Below are positions 33,428 through 42,624 of a DNA stretch of 64,000 bases, one piece after another. The notes beneath the pieces were generated by a model. It had not been told where the DNA came from. It made no database searches and was given only the letters and a program-made list of their open reading frames with translations. Made by a program: the position numbers and the translations under genes. Positions within the stretch are counted from its first letter, which is position 1; every line of letters begins with the position of its first letter. Source of the DNA: an uncultured Slackia sp. (GTDB taxonomy: Bacteria > Actinomycetota > Coriobacteriia > Coriobacteriales > Eggerthellaceae); contig NZ_CAKTVX010000002.1 in the NCBI RefSeq assembly GCF_934630525.1, positions 1 through 64,000 of the forward strand. The letters are read 5' to 3'.

Positions 33428-34285
33428 CTAGTCTTGAGGAACAATCACGGTCGGAATCGTGAGGTTCAACAGCGTCGAGTGCGTTACCGACCCGAAGAGC
33501 GCACGACCAAGCGCCGCGCGCGAACGCGTTCCCAAAACAAGCACGCCGCGGGTTTTTGCATATCCCTGCAGAACACGCGTAGGAGACGAGCCTTCTACAG
33601 CATGCCCACGAACGTCAAGGCCCTCATGCTCCTCACGCAGAACCGCCGCAAGCGAATCGAGGCGAGCCTGATACTGTTCGCCAACCGGCCCAAGGCCGCC
33701 GCCCATCGCTTCTGCGGGCTTCGAGATCCAGGCAGGCAGGCCCCAGCCTGTAATTAATCGAAGCGGCTGCTCGGTGGCAATCGCTTCGGCAATCGCGAAA
33801 TCGAGCGCCTGATTCGTGGATCCATCAGGGTCGATTCCGACTACAACGCCTTCCCCATCGTAATCCTCTGCCCAGTCGGCCGGAATAACCGCCGTGGGAA
33901 CAGCTGCCGAAACAGCAACGCGCAAAGGCTTCGCACCGCCGATGGTGTCGCCGACGCTCATGCCATGATGCGAGCCAAGCACGATAAGGTCGCAGCCAAC
34001 AGAGGCGTCGACGATGTTCTCGACAACCTCGCCTTCCGCGATGCGCATCTCAACCTGAACGTTGGAATAACGCTCGGCAACGAAATCGCGCGCCTTGTCC
34101 AAGTTCGCCTCAACAGCCTCTTGAACGTCTTCGATCGAAACGCCCGCTTCTTTCACTTTCCTCGAATCGATAACCGAGAGCAGCTCGAGCTTAGCGCCCT
34201 CGCGGCCCGCGCGACGCGCCGCCCAATGAAGGGCCCTCGTACCGCGCGCGGTTCCATCGATACCGACAAGAATCTTTTTCATCAT
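33428..34285 (-). CDS. tandem universal stress protein (UspA) family
   Basis: 285 residues made of two Usp domains. Each has a start strand with Asp (ILVGIDGTARG; VVVGIDPDGS) and a late G-rich nucleotide loop (VLGSHHG, VLGTRSRAALGRALFGSVTH), so ATP binding is likely at least in the second domain. It is the last gene of an operon with a small two-helix membrane protein and a PiT phosphate transporter, a pairing also seen in other Actinobacteria that suggests a link to energy or phosphate stress. Confidence 0.9.
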   Translation of the reverse strand: MMKKILVGIDGTARGTRALHWAARRAGREGAKLELLSVIDSRKVKEAGVSIEDVQEAVEANLDKARDFVAERYSNVQVEMRIAEGEVVENIVDASVGCDLIVLGSHHGMSVGDTIGGAKPLRVAVSAAVPTAVIPADWAEDYDGEGVVVGIDPDGSTNQALDFAIAEAIATEQPLRLITGWGLPAWISKPAEAMGGGLGPVGEQYQARLDSLAAVLREEHEGLDVRGHAVEGSSPTRVLQGYAKTRGVLVLGTRSRAALGRALFGSVTHSTLLNLTIPTVIVPQD

Positions 34286-34318
34286 TTGAGCCTCTCAAAA
34301 AAGAATCGCGAGCATTGC

Positions 34319-34543
34319 CTAGTGGAAAATCGGAATCATGAGCCACAGCGCGAACAGCACGATGAACACGCAGCCGGCGAAGCAAATCACAGATCCCACG
34401 CGCGGCATAATGCGCGCATAGCCTTCTCGGTCAAGCCCGCCGGCGGCCCATAGGCGCAGGCCCGATGCGTACAGCGTCGATATCATGCCGGCCACGCACA
34501 CGGCGACCACAAGCACGGTTGCGAAATTAATAAACTCTTGCAT
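34319..34543 (-). CDS. small two-helix membrane protein
   Basis: 74 residues with two hydrophobic segments (about 5-25 and 50-72) joined by a short polar loop (LRLWAAGGLDREGYARIMPR). It lies 15 bases after the PiT gene and 33 bases before the UspA gene, so it is probably part of that operon and may assist the transporter. No family name is known to me. Confidence 0.75.
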   Translation of the reverse strand: MQEFINFATVLVVAVCVAGMISTLYASGLRLWAAGGLDREGYARIMPRVGSVICFAGCVFIVLFALWLMIPIFH

Positions 34544-34558
34544 CTTCGCATCCTTTCC

Positions 34559-35719
34559 TTAAGCAGCGGTCGCGACTTTGGTCGAAGTGGAGGCCTTGAT
34601 CTTCACTTCGGAAGCTTCATTGACATTGCCCGAATTCACGGGATTGCGCTTCGACAGACGGAAAATGACCAGCGCGGCAGCCACCGCGATAAAGGCGACG
34701 GCAATCGTTCCGCCAAGGCCAGTTTTCGCGAGCGCGCACGCCGCAGCGCCCACGAGGCCGGCGGCCGGGAACGTAACGAGCCATGCGACGAGCATGCGAG
34801 CCGCAACGCCCCAGTTCACCTTGTTGCCATGCTTGCCAAGGCCGGTACCAATGATGGAGCCGGAGCACACCTGCGTGGTGGAAAGCGCGAAGCCCATATG
34901 CGAAGAAACGAGAATTGTGGTTGCAGAAGCAGCCTCGGCGGCAAAACCCTGCGGAGTGGAAATCTCGGTAAGGCCCTTGCCGAGGGTGCGAATAACGCGC
35001 CAACCGCCCATGTACGTGCCCGCAGCGATCGCCAAACCGCACACAGCAACGACCCAAAGCTGGGGACCGGTGCCAGCGCCCTGAGCGCCAACGGCGATAA
35101 GAGTCAGCGTGATAATGCCCATGGTTTTCTGGGCGTCGTTAGTGCCGTGGGAAAGCGCCACCAGGCACGCTGTAACCGTTTGGCCATGGCGGAAGCCATT
35201 AACGATTTGGTCTTCACTCATCTTCTTCACGATGAAATATATGAGTTTCACCGCGACGAACGCCGCCAAACCGGCAACGATCGGCGAAACGAGCGCAGGA
35301 ATGAGCACCTTGGCAAGCACCGCGCCGAAGTTCACGCCTTCAACGCCCGCGCCGATAATAACGGCGCCCACAAGGCCGCCGAACAACGCATGGGACGAGC
35401 TTGAAGGAAGGCCGACGAGCCACGTGAGCAGGTTCCAAATGATCGCGCCAACGAGACCCGCGAAAATATATTCAGGCCCAATTGTCACCGCCTGCTCATT
35501 GATGATGCCGCCAGAAATGGTTTTCGCCACCTCGGTCGAAAGAAATGCACCAACCAAGTTCAACGTACCGGCAGCGATAACCGCAGTTTTCGGCTTAAGC
35601 GCTCCGGTTGCGATCGACGTAGCCATGGCGTTGGCCGTGTCGTGAAAGCCGTTCGTGAAGTCAAACGTGAGCGCCGTTATAATCACGAGCCCCACAACGA
35701 CCAAAGTTGCGATGTCCAT
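34559..35719 (-). CDS. pit: PiT-family phosphate transporter
   Basis: 386 residues with about ten helices. FDFTNGFHDTANAMATSIATG and ALSHGTNDAQKTMGII are the paired PiT signatures. The start MDIATL has GGAGGAAT about ten bases upstream; a frame to 35809 lacks one. It is only distantly like the PiT gene at 20964-22013, so the organism has two phosphate permeases of different subtypes. It heads the operon with the small membrane protein and UspA. Confidence 0.93.
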   Translation of the reverse strand: MDIATLVVVGLVIITALTFDFTNGFHDTANAMATSIATGALKPKTAVIAAGTLNLVGAFLSTEVAKTISGGIINEQAVTIGPEYIFAGLVGAIIWNLLTWLVGLPSSSSHALFGGLVGAVIIGAGVEGVNFGAVLAKVLIPALVSPIVAGLAAFVAVKLIYFIVKKMSEDQIVNGFRHGQTVTACLVALSHGTNDAQKTMGIITLTLIAVGAQGAGTGPQLWVVAVCGLAIAAGTYMGGWRVIRTLGKGLTEISTPQGFAAEAASATTILVSSHMGFALSTTQVCSGSIIGTGLGKHGNKVNWGVAARMLVAWLVTFPAAGLVGAAACALAKTGLGGTIAVAFIAVAAALVIFRLSKRNPVNSGNVNEASEVKIKASTSTKVATAA

Positions 35720-35941
35720 AGACAGCTGATTCCTCCTCAAAATCCTTCGCGAGCTTCGCTTACCACACAAACTCGCATCCTGAGGTAACAAGATAGAAAC
35801 CAGCTGCACAAACCATGTCAGGCGTATGTCAAATCAAAGTAAAGCGGCCATGGCGCGCGAATGCGCGAGAAAACTCGGAAGAGACTCTCTGACAAGAGGC
35901 CACATTCGACCTTATTTTGAACGAAAATGTCTAAATCTACC

Positions 35942-36832
35942 CTAGCGTCGCATGCGCCAGTTAATGAGAGAGCCGGCCACTACGGCGATAGTGCCACACC
36001 AGAACAGCGGCGTAAGGCTTACGCCAAGAATGATGGTGCTCGCCACAACAGAAAGCAAGGGAGCGGCATAAGACCCAATGCTCATTTTCGCCATATCGCC
36101 CTTGAGCATGCCATGACCCCAGCAAGCATAACCCGTAGCAATGCAACCGGCAGCGCCCGCAAGGGCGAAGAACGCTTGCGGGCCTGGCGCCACCGCGGGA
36201 GCGGGCACGCCCTCGACGAGGAAGATCGTCCACAAGACCGCGGCAACACCCACCATGAAAAAGGCGGTCGCATCGCAGCCCTGCGAAAACCTGTTTGAAT
36301 ACACCGAATATACCGCCCAAGCAGCCGCGGCGGCAAAGGTGAGCGCAAAAGGAAGCGGGTTAGACGAAACGTCGGCAACAACCGCGCCCCAATCAAGATT
36401 ATTGTTGCCGCCAACCGCAAGCACAACGCCCGCAGTCGCAACAACGGCGCCGGGCAAAGCGCGAACGAGGGAGGCGCGCGAGCCCGAGTCGAAGGCAGAA
36501 AGCAGAACGAGCATCGTCGGCCAAAGGTAATTCACGAGGCTCAATTCGAGCGTTTGCTCAGAACTCGCCGCCAAACCAATCGAGACAGTGATCGCCGTTT
36601 CGTAGAACACGAACAACCCACCCGAAAACAAAACGTATTTCAAGGGCAGACGGCGCAATGGCGTAGGGCGATACCCAATATACGTAAACACGGCAGCGCA
36701 TGAATAAATGAGCGCCGAACCCAAAGCAGGACCAAAAGATTGCGTAGTCAAGCGGACGAAGCCGAACATCATCGACCACAGCACAACAGCGCACAAGCCA
36801 ATCGACGTCGCCCTCTTCGTTGAATCGCCCAC
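35942..36832 (-). CDS. EamA/DMT-superfamily exporter (YddG-like)
   Basis: 296 residues with ten predicted helices in two EamA repeats (ALIYSCAAVFTYIG and AAAWAVYSVYSNRF). The SLVNYLWPTMLVLLSAF segment resembles YddG-type aromatic amino acid exporters. The GTG start was chosen for AAAGGAAG upstream; a TTG eight codons earlier lacks one. Substrate uncertain. Confidence 0.82.
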   Translation of the reverse strand: MGDSTKRATSIGLCAVVLWSMMFGFVRLTTQSFGPALGSALIYSCAAVFTYIGYRPTPLRRLPLKYVLFSGGLFVFYETAITVSIGLAASSEQTLELSLVNYLWPTMLVLLSAFDSGSRASLVRALPGAVVATAGVVLAVGGNNNLDWGAVVADVSSNPLPFALTFAAAAAWAVYSVYSNRFSQGCDATAFFMVGVAAVLWTIFLVEGVPAPAVAPGPQAFFALAGAAGCIATGYACWGHGMLKGDMAKMSIGSYAAPLLSVVASTIILGVSLTPLFWCGTIAVVAGSLINWRMRR

Positions 36833-37123
36833 CGTCTTCCTTTCATGCAGCGCCAAAATAGCGATTATTCCGCTGCCGGAAATTTTCGCACAAGCGTGCC
36901 TCCATGCAATAACAAGTTCCTAATACAAAGCATGACCAAACAACACCGGTCGCAACGAAACGACCGTTCGCGAGAAAACAAGTATTGCTATTCGCGCAAT
37001 AGCATATACCCTATAACCATAAGGAAATAAGGGTTGAAATGAATCAAAGACATATGCTGCGCCCTTGCGAAAAGAACGCTCCACGTGCCCCATTTCAACC
37101 ACATAACAGACAAGGAGCGCACC
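36833..37123. promoter_or_regulatory. divergent spacer with an inverted repeat upstream of the NifX-like gene
   Basis: TGCTATT (36986-36992) and AATAGCA (36998-37004) form a 7-bp inverted repeat around CGCGC in an AT-rich stretch, roughly 120 bases before the NifX-like start. It may be an operator. No gene is seen in this 290-base spacer. Confidence 0.4.
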
Positions 37124-37507
37124 ATGAAAATCGCGGCCACCTACGCCAACGGAGAAATCTTCCAGCACTTCGGCCACACGCAACAATTCAAAGTCTACGA
37201 AGTTGAAGACGGAAAAGTTGTCGCGTCGGAAATCATTGGCAGCAACGGCGCCGGCCATGGCGCACTCGCCGGCCTGCTTTCACAGGGCGGCATCGATGTA
37301 CTCATTTGCGGCGGCATCGGCGGCGGCGCGATTAACGCGCTCGGTCAGGCGGGCATCGAGGTGTACGCAGGCGCCGCAGGCTCCCCTGACGCTGCAGTTG
37401 AGGCGCTGCTCGCAGGAACCCTACCCAAAGTTGGCGAGGCAACCTGCCACAGCGACCACACCCATTCACACAGCTGCGCCAACCACAGCGGCACCTGCCA
37501 CCAATAA
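37124..37507 (+). CDS. NifX/NifB-type iron-molybdenum cluster-binding domain protein
   Basis: 127 residues, start after AAGGAG. The fold begins MKIAATYANGEIFQHFGHTQQF and continues LICGGIGGGAINALGQAGIEV, as in dinitrogenase FeMo-cofactor-binding domains. The C-terminus is His/Cys-rich (CHSDHTHSHSCANHSG, HQ), suggesting metal binding. Stand-alone copies in non-nitrogen fixers are common and their role is unclear; metal or FeS trafficking is a guess. Confidence 0.85.
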   Translation: MKIAATYANGEIFQHFGHTQQFKVYEVEDGKVVASEIIGSNGAGHGALAGLLSQGGIDVLICGGIGGGAINALGQAGIEVYAGAAGSPDAAVEALLAGTLPKVGEATCHSDHTHSHSCANHSGTCHQ

Positions 37508-37610
37508 CGAATTCTCTTTCACAATCCGACCTGTTAAATGCTCGTAGCGTTTAACATGCGCCGTCCGCAGGTTCAATTTTGCCGCATAAGTGAATCGCAT
37601 AATTCTTTGG

Positions 37611-37653
37611 AAGTTCAATTTCGAGCCGTGCTATAGTGTTCGAAATTGAACTT
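37611..37653 (+). promoter_or_regulatory. inverted-repeat operator and promoter of the XRE-aminotransferase gene
   Basis: AAGTTCAATTTCGA (37611-37624) and TCGAAATTGAACTT (37640-37653) are perfect 14-bp inverted copies. TATAGT at 37632-37637 lies between them and looks like a -10. Another half-site AGTTCAATTTCAAA follows at about 37675, and GTTCAATTTT precedes at 37571. The gene's own XRE domain is the likely ligand. Confidence 0.7.
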
Positions 37654-37702
37654 CTTCTTTTTTGAACGCATTGAGTTCAATTTCAAACGTCAAGGAGATG
37701 CG

Positions 37703-39316
37703 ATGTCATCGAATGAATTCTCGACACGGCTCAAACAAGCTATGTCGGAAGCCGGAATGAACCAGGCCGATGTGATACACTCAGCCGCCCAGTACGATAA
37801 AAAGCTTGGGAAAAGCCAGGTGAGCCAGTATGTCAGCGGGAAAACCACGCCGCGCCGCGACATCATGGAACTGCTCGCGAGCATTCTAAGCGTAGATGCC
37901 GCTTGGCTTTCGGGGGAAACCCAAGCTCGGTCAGCGCAGACGCACTCCCCTACGCGAGCTCCCGAGCGGCTTGAGACCGCATCTTCTACGAAATTTGAGA
38001 CCGCATCTTCTACGAAATTGAACCAAAACGACTCAACAACCACGGGCCAGACGCCGATCAGCGAAGCACCAGCGCCCGAACTAACACCGAGGAGTGCAAC
38101 CATGCGTGAATTCAAGAAATCATCCAAGCTCGAGAACGTGCTCTACGACGTACGAGGCCCCGTTGTCGACGAAGCCGCTCGATTGGAAAAAGAAGGCCAA
38201 CGAATCTCAAAGCTCAACATCGGAAACCCCGCTCCGTTCGGCTTCCGCACGCCCGACGAGGTCATTCAGGATATGCGCCACCAGCTGCCCGAATGCGAAG
38301 GCTATTCCGATTCTCGCGGCCTATTTTCGGCACGCAAGGCAATCATGCAGTATGCCCAGCTCAAGCACATTCCCAACGTCGACATGGACGGTATTTACAC
38401 CGGCAACGGCGTGAGCGAGCTCATCCAACTCTGCATGCAGGCGCTCCTCGACAACGACGACGAGATTCTTATTCCAGCGCCCGATTATCCGCTGTGGACC
38501 GCATGCGCCACACTCGCGGGCGGTACACCGGTTCATTATATTTGCGACGAGCAATCCGACTGGTTCCCCGACCTTGCCGACATGGAGTCGAAAATCACGC
38601 CGCGAACCAAGGCGCTCGTCATAATCAACCCGAACAACCCTACAGGCGCGCTGTACCCACGCGAAGTGCTCGAGCAAATCGTCGAATTGGCCCGACGTCA
38701 CGACCTGATGATTTTCAGCGACGAAATCTACGATCGCCTCGTCATGGACGGCCTGGAGCATATTTCCATCGCATCGCTCGCGCCTGATTTGCCCTGCGTA
38801 ACATTCTCGGGCCTCTCGAAATCGCACATGATCGCAGGATATCGCATTGGCTGGATGATTTTCTCGGGCAACATGTCTTGCGCGAAAGACTTCCTGCTTG
38901 GCATCAATATGCTCTCAAACATGCGTTTGTGCTCGAACGTTCCCGCACAGTCCATCGTGCAAACGGCGCTCGGCGGACACCAGAGCGTGAATAATTACAT
39001 CGTCCCCGGCGGGCGAATTTACGAACAACGCGAATACATCTACAACGCGCTGAACAGCATCGACGGCATTACCGCAGTGAAGCCGAAGGCCGCATTCTAT
39101 ATCTTCCCAAAGATTGACGTGAAGAAGTTCAACATCACCAACGACGAGCAGTTCGCTCTCGACCTGCTGCATCAAAAGAAGATTCTCATCACACGCGGCG
39201 GTGGCTTCAATTGGGGCGAGCCCGACCACTTCCGCATCGTATACCTGCCGCGCATCGAAGTGCTGAGCGAAGCTATGCGCGACCTGGAAGAATTCCTGTC
39301 AACGTATAGGCAGTAA
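37703..39316 (+). CDS. XRE helix-turn-helix fused to class I aminotransferase (AlaA-like)
   Basis: 537 residues. Residues 1-70 are an XRE domain (LKQAMSEAGMNQADVIHSAA, SQVSQYVSGKTTP). After a polar linker with a doubled ETASSTKF/L unit (two exact 24-base copies at 37973-38020), residues about 140-537 form a PLP aminotransferase with NPNNPTG, the Lys of SGLSKSH as PLP Lys, and a C-terminal FRIVYLPR substrate Arg. The aminotransferase resembles AlaA, which makes alanine from glutamate and pyruvate. It resembles MocR-type regulators in design, with an XRE instead of a GntR reader, so it may sense PLP or an amino acid and autoregulate through the upstream 14-bp inverted repeat. Confidence 0.9.
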   Translation: MSSNEFSTRLKQAMSEAGMNQADVIHSAAQYDKKLGKSQVSQYVSGKTTPRRDIMELLASILSVDAAWLSGETQARSAQTHSPTRAPERLETASSTKFETASSTKLNQNDSTTTGQTPISEAPAPELTPRSATMREFKKSSKLENVLYDVRGPVVDEAARLEKEGQRISKLNIGNPAPFGFRTPDEVIQDMRHQLPECEGYSDSRGLFSARKAIMQYAQLKHIPNVDMDGIYTGNGVSELIQLCMQALLDNDDEILIPAPDYPLWTACATLAGGTPVHYICDEQSDWFPDLADMESKITPRTKALVIINPNNPTGALYPREVLEQIVELARRHDLMIFSDEIYDRLVMDGLEHISIASLAPDLPCVTFSGLSKSHMIAGYRIGWMIFSGNMSCAKDFLLGINMLSNMRLCSNVPAQSIVQTALGGHQSVNNYIVPGGRIYEQREYIYNALNSIDGITAVKPKAAFYIFPKIDVKKFNITNDEQFALDLLHQKKILITRGGGFNWGEPDHFRIVYLPRIEVLSEAMRDLEEFLSTYRQ

Positions 39317-39342
39317 CACAGTCTAAAGGGCGAAACGCTGAA

Positions 39343-39698
39343 GCGGCACCGGCGCTTCGCCCTAAGCCGTCGACGTTCAATTCGCGCGCTTCATTTCAAA
39401 CGAAGCGCCGCCAAGCGATTGAAGAACGAACGAAGCCCGTACGATCGTGCCACGGCTTCGCGAAGGCCGTCTGAGCTCATGCTAGCTCTTCCTTCAAAAG
39501 CTAAGCGAAGCCAGCTGAGCGCATAGCGTAGCCCAAGGAGCGAAGCGCAGAGGCGGTTCCGGCGCTTCGCCCTCGACCGTCGGCGTTCAATTAACGAACT
39601 TCAATTAAAAATGAAACGCCGCCAGGCGAGCGCATAGCGAACGAAGTGAGCGGTAGCGAGCCGTGGTCGTAGGCGAAGCACCGGAACCGCCTCTGCGC
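39343..39698. repeat. duplicated, hairpin-rich repeat element
   Basis: The 400 bases after the aminotransferase have no gene. Two related units start CCGGCGCTTCGCCCT at about 39350 and 39560 and share GTTCAATT and AACGCCGCC blocks. The second is framed by a 27-bp inverted repeat (39545-39571 with 39672-39698, one mismatch). Inside it CGACC/GGTCG and CGGCGTT/AACGCCG can pair. GCGCATAGCG is present twice here and once in the element at 27645-27782. Confidence 0.65.
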
Positions 39699-39724
39699 CG
39701 CCCATGCGCGCAAGATAAACGATT

Positions 39725-39931
39725 CTACAAGTCCACTGACTTCAAAATCGCCCAATCATAACCTTCGCCCGACACGATATCCATGGCAATCGAAGAATCA
39801 AGCGGCGTTGTGCATTCGGCATCAAACTTCGCAATCGCATCCGCATCGTCGGCGGCCTCAATTTCCTTTTCCTCAAACACATATCGAACCGCCGTGACTT
39901 CCGACGTGGTGATATAGCGAACCTTATACAT
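39725..39931 (-). CDS. small acidic hypothetical protein
   Basis: 68 residues, start after GGGAGAG. The sequence MYKVRYITTSEVTAVRYVFE plus an acidic middle (AADDADAIAKFDAE) suggests a small beta-strand and helix protein. No family recognised. It precedes the DUF2344 gene in the leftward direction with its own start; likely real by codon pattern and ribosome site. Confidence 0.6.
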   Translation of the reverse strand: MYKVRYITTSEVTAVRYVFEEKEIEAADDADAIAKFDAECTTPLDSSIAMDIVSGEGYDWAILKSVDL

Positions 39932-39986
39932 CGAACTCTCCCATCATCAAAGTGGGGCGGAAGCACGAACCTCCACCCCGCTTCAT

Positions 39987-40670
39987 CTATTCCTTTGGAA
40001 TTTCGCTTTGCTTCGTACGGAGAATCGACGCAGCGCGAAGGCCCGAATCGGCGAGCATATGCTCGAGCAACACATCGGGGCGCAAGCTGCCCGACGCCTT
40101 CGATTCGAGCGTGAAGCGGACAAGCGCACGGCTCTGCCCTTCTTCTCCTGGTTCCGCAGGTTCAACCTCAAGTTCACCAACGACGAACTCGGAAGGAACC
40201 AACACACGCTCCTTCTTCTTGCGAACAACCGTAATCTCGGAAGGAACCGAAAGCGCACGCGCCGCCGCAAGCACATCCATCTCGCAATCGCCCGAACGCG
40301 ATGCCTCCAGAAGCGCCTCGTACGTCGAACGCGGATACGCCGCCGAAGCCGCCGTCTCGTCCTTGGTGATATAGCGTGCCGCATGTGGCATAAGGTCGGG
40401 CGCGCTCGACGCCTGAAGACGGGCCAAGGCCTCTTCGGGCGGCACGTAGTCGGTGAGCGATACGTCGAAAATCTCTTCCAAACCACCCACGCCCACAGGC
40501 AGCGCAGAGCCGAACGCCTGCTTCATATGCGGAGAAAAGCCCTGGCTAACGGCATAGGGCAACCCGGCGCGGCGCACTGCACGCTCCAAGGCGCGCGCAA
40601 TCTCGAGATGCGAAAGCATGACCAAGCGACCGGTTTCAGCGTAGGTCACGCGCAAACGGAAATCAGCCAT
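39987..40670 (-). CDS. DUF2344 (TIGR03936) protein
   Basis: 227 residues. FRLRVTYAETGRLVMLSHLE is the hallmark N-terminus of the DUF2344 family, with an RKKKERVLVPSEFVV region later. These proteins are nearly always paired with, or fused to, the radical SAM protein encoded upstream; here the two genes overlap by eight bases. A tRNA- or rRNA-modification partnership has been suggested by context but is unproven. Confidence 0.88.
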   Translation of the reverse strand: MADFRLRVTYAETGRLVMLSHLEIARALERAVRRAGLPYAVSQGFSPHMKQAFGSALPVGVGGLEEIFDVSLTDYVPPEEALARLQASSAPDLMPHAARYITKDETAASAAYPRSTYEALLEASRSGDCEMDVLAAARALSVPSEITVVRKKKERVLVPSEFVVGELEVEPAEPGEEGQSRALVRFTLESKASGSLRPDVLLEHMLADSGLRAASILRTKQSEIPKE

Positions 40671-42543
40671 GACGCTCCTCCTGGCATTGGATGTCGATAT
40701 CGAGCTTCGGACAGACGCCGCACGCCGAGCAGCGCTCGTAGCTGCAATCGGGCGTCGTGCGCTCCTCCTGCGCCAAACGGCGTTCACGACGGAAGAAGCG
40801 CGTGGTCACACCGACCGAAAGGTGGTCCCATGGCGTAACCCAGCTCGTTTCGTATTGGCCCTGAGCGATGCCTTCCATATCGACACCGCATTCCTCGCAC
40901 GCGTCGCGCCACGTATCGAGCGAGAAAAACTCGGTCCAGGCATCAAAGCGCGCGCCGTGGCGCCAGGCGGTTTCGACGACGTCGCACACCTCTCGTCCGC
41001 CACGGCTCATCATGGCCTCGACAAGCGAAACGTCGGGCTCGTGCCAATGCACGTCAACCGCGCGATATTTCACGCTCGATCGCAGCAGATTAATGCGCCT
41101 ATGGGCCTCTTCGGTCGTGATTTGGCCATCCCATTGGAAAGGCGTTTGAGCCTTCGGCACGAACAGCGCGCACGAGATGGAGACCTTCACGCTGCCGCGC
41201 GCCTCGGGCGGCGTAGCCTTCTTCGCGCGGTCGTACGCACGCTGGGCAAGGCTCGCGATGCCCTTGATATCATCATCGGTCTCGGTAGGAAGGCCAATCA
41301 TAAAATAGAGCTTGCAGCGACGCCAGCCGGCGGCAAATGCCGCGTCAATAGCGCCAAACAAGTCTTCCTCGCACACGCCCTTGTTAATGACGTCGCGCAG
41401 CCGCTGCGTGCCGGCTTCCGGCGCAAACGTCAGGCCGCCGCGCTTTCCGCCCGCGACCAACTCGGCCATTTCAACACCAAACGAATCCAAGCGTTGGCTT
41501 GGAATCGATACCGAAATGCCCTTTCCATCGAGGCCGCGATTCAAGCGACGCAGAATTTCCTCGATCTGGCTATGGTCGGTCGAAGAAAGCGACGTAAGGC
41601 TCACTTCGTCGTAGCCAGTTTCAGCAAGTCCGCGTTGAACAGCGGAAACGATGTTGTCGGCGGAACGCTCGCGCACGGGACGATACATCATGCCCGCTTG
41701 GCAGAAACGGCATCCACGCGTACAACCGCGCAGAATCTCAACGTTCAAGCGGTCATGCACGAGTTCCGCGAACGGCACCACAGTCGGCTCCCAGGCAGGA
41801 GAGGTCGCGAAATCTTTCCAAATGCGCTTTACGATATTCGCGGGCACATCCTCGTATTTCGGGCGCACCCATGCGCCTGTTTGCTGTGCCTCGTCCTCAT
41901 CAAGCACATCGTAGAGCGACGGCACATAGCAGCCCTCCAAATGCGAAGCAGCGCGCAAAAACTCAGCGCGCGACGCGCCCGCTTGCTTCATTTCCCGATG
42001 AAGAACGAGCAGTTCGGGAAGCGATTCTTCGCCTTCGCCCAACAAAAACACGTCGAAAAACGCTGAAAAAGGCTCAGCATTGAACGCGCAGGGGCCGCCC
42101 GCCACGATAAGCGGGTTCGACTCGTCTCGATCGGCGGCACGCAGCGGAATGCGTCCCAAATCGAGCATTTCAAGCACGTTGGTGGCGACGAGCTCGTGAG
42201 ACAACGAGAAACCCACCGCGTCAAACTCATGCAGCGGCGCACAGCTTTCCAGTGAAAATGCAGGAACGCCCTCGCGACGCATGAGGTCAATCATGTCGGC
42301 CGCAGGAAGATAGCCGCGCTCGGCATACATACCGTCGACAGCATTCACAACATTACACAGAATGCGCACGGCCTGGTTCGGCTGCCCAAGCTCGTAGGTA
42401 TCGGGGTAGATCATGCAGAAGTGATAGTCGGCGTCGTCTTTGTACGTGCAACCCCATTCGTGGTTCAAATAGCGTGCCGGACGGCTGATGTCGCGCCCCG
42501 CGTCGCGCAAAAGCCCCTCAATGCGAGGCCAAAGATTTTGCAT
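40663..42543 (-). CDS. B12-binding-type radical SAM protein (TIGR03960 family)
   Basis: 626 residues, start after GAGGGA. An N-terminal Rossmann-like domain (YPDTYELGQPNQAVRILCNVV, DAVGFSLSHELVATN) resembles the cobalamin-binding fold; a radical SAM motif follows in ILRGCTRGCRFCQAG (CxxxCxxC). The C-terminus has CSYERCSACGVCPKLD, which adds Cys residues for another cluster. It is the partner of DUF2344. The reaction remains unknown. A downstream hairpin was not found. Confidence 0.9.
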   Translation of the reverse strand: MQNLWPRIEGLLRDAGRDISRPARYLNHEWGCTYKDDADYHFCMIYPDTYELGQPNQAVRILCNVVNAVDGMYAERGYLPAADMIDLMRREGVPAFSLESCAPLHEFDAVGFSLSHELVATNVLEMLDLGRIPLRAADRDESNPLIVAGGPCAFNAEPFSAFFDVFLLGEGEESLPELLVLHREMKQAGASRAEFLRAASHLEGCYVPSLYDVLDEDEAQQTGAWVRPKYEDVPANIVKRIWKDFATSPAWEPTVVPFAELVHDRLNVEILRGCTRGCRFCQAGMMYRPVRERSADNIVSAVQRGLAETGYDEVSLTSLSSTDHSQIEEILRRLNRGLDGKGISVSIPSQRLDSFGVEMAELVAGGKRGGLTFAPEAGTQRLRDVINKGVCEEDLFGAIDAAFAAGWRRCKLYFMIGLPTETDDDIKGIASLAQRAYDRAKKATPPEARGSVKVSISCALFVPKAQTPFQWDGQITTEEAHRRINLLRSSVKYRAVDVHWHEPDVSLVEAMMSRGGREVCDVVETAWRHGARFDAWTEFFSLDTWRDACEECGVDMEGIAQGQYETSWVTPWDHLSVGVTTRFFRRERRLAQEERTTPDCSYERCSACGVCPKLDIDIQCQEERHG

Positions 42544-42624
42544 ATGAAATCCCTCATGTCGAAGAAAGCGATGGCAAATACAGAAAGCGTGCGCGCCCGC
42601 CAACCAAAGCGAACGCGCGTCATG

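Noticed and set aside
37973..38020. Exact 24-base tandem duplication considered as a CRISPR-like or regulatory repeat
   Set aside because: It has only two units, keeps the reading frame and lies in the disordered linker of the fusion protein, so it is a simple in-gene duplication.
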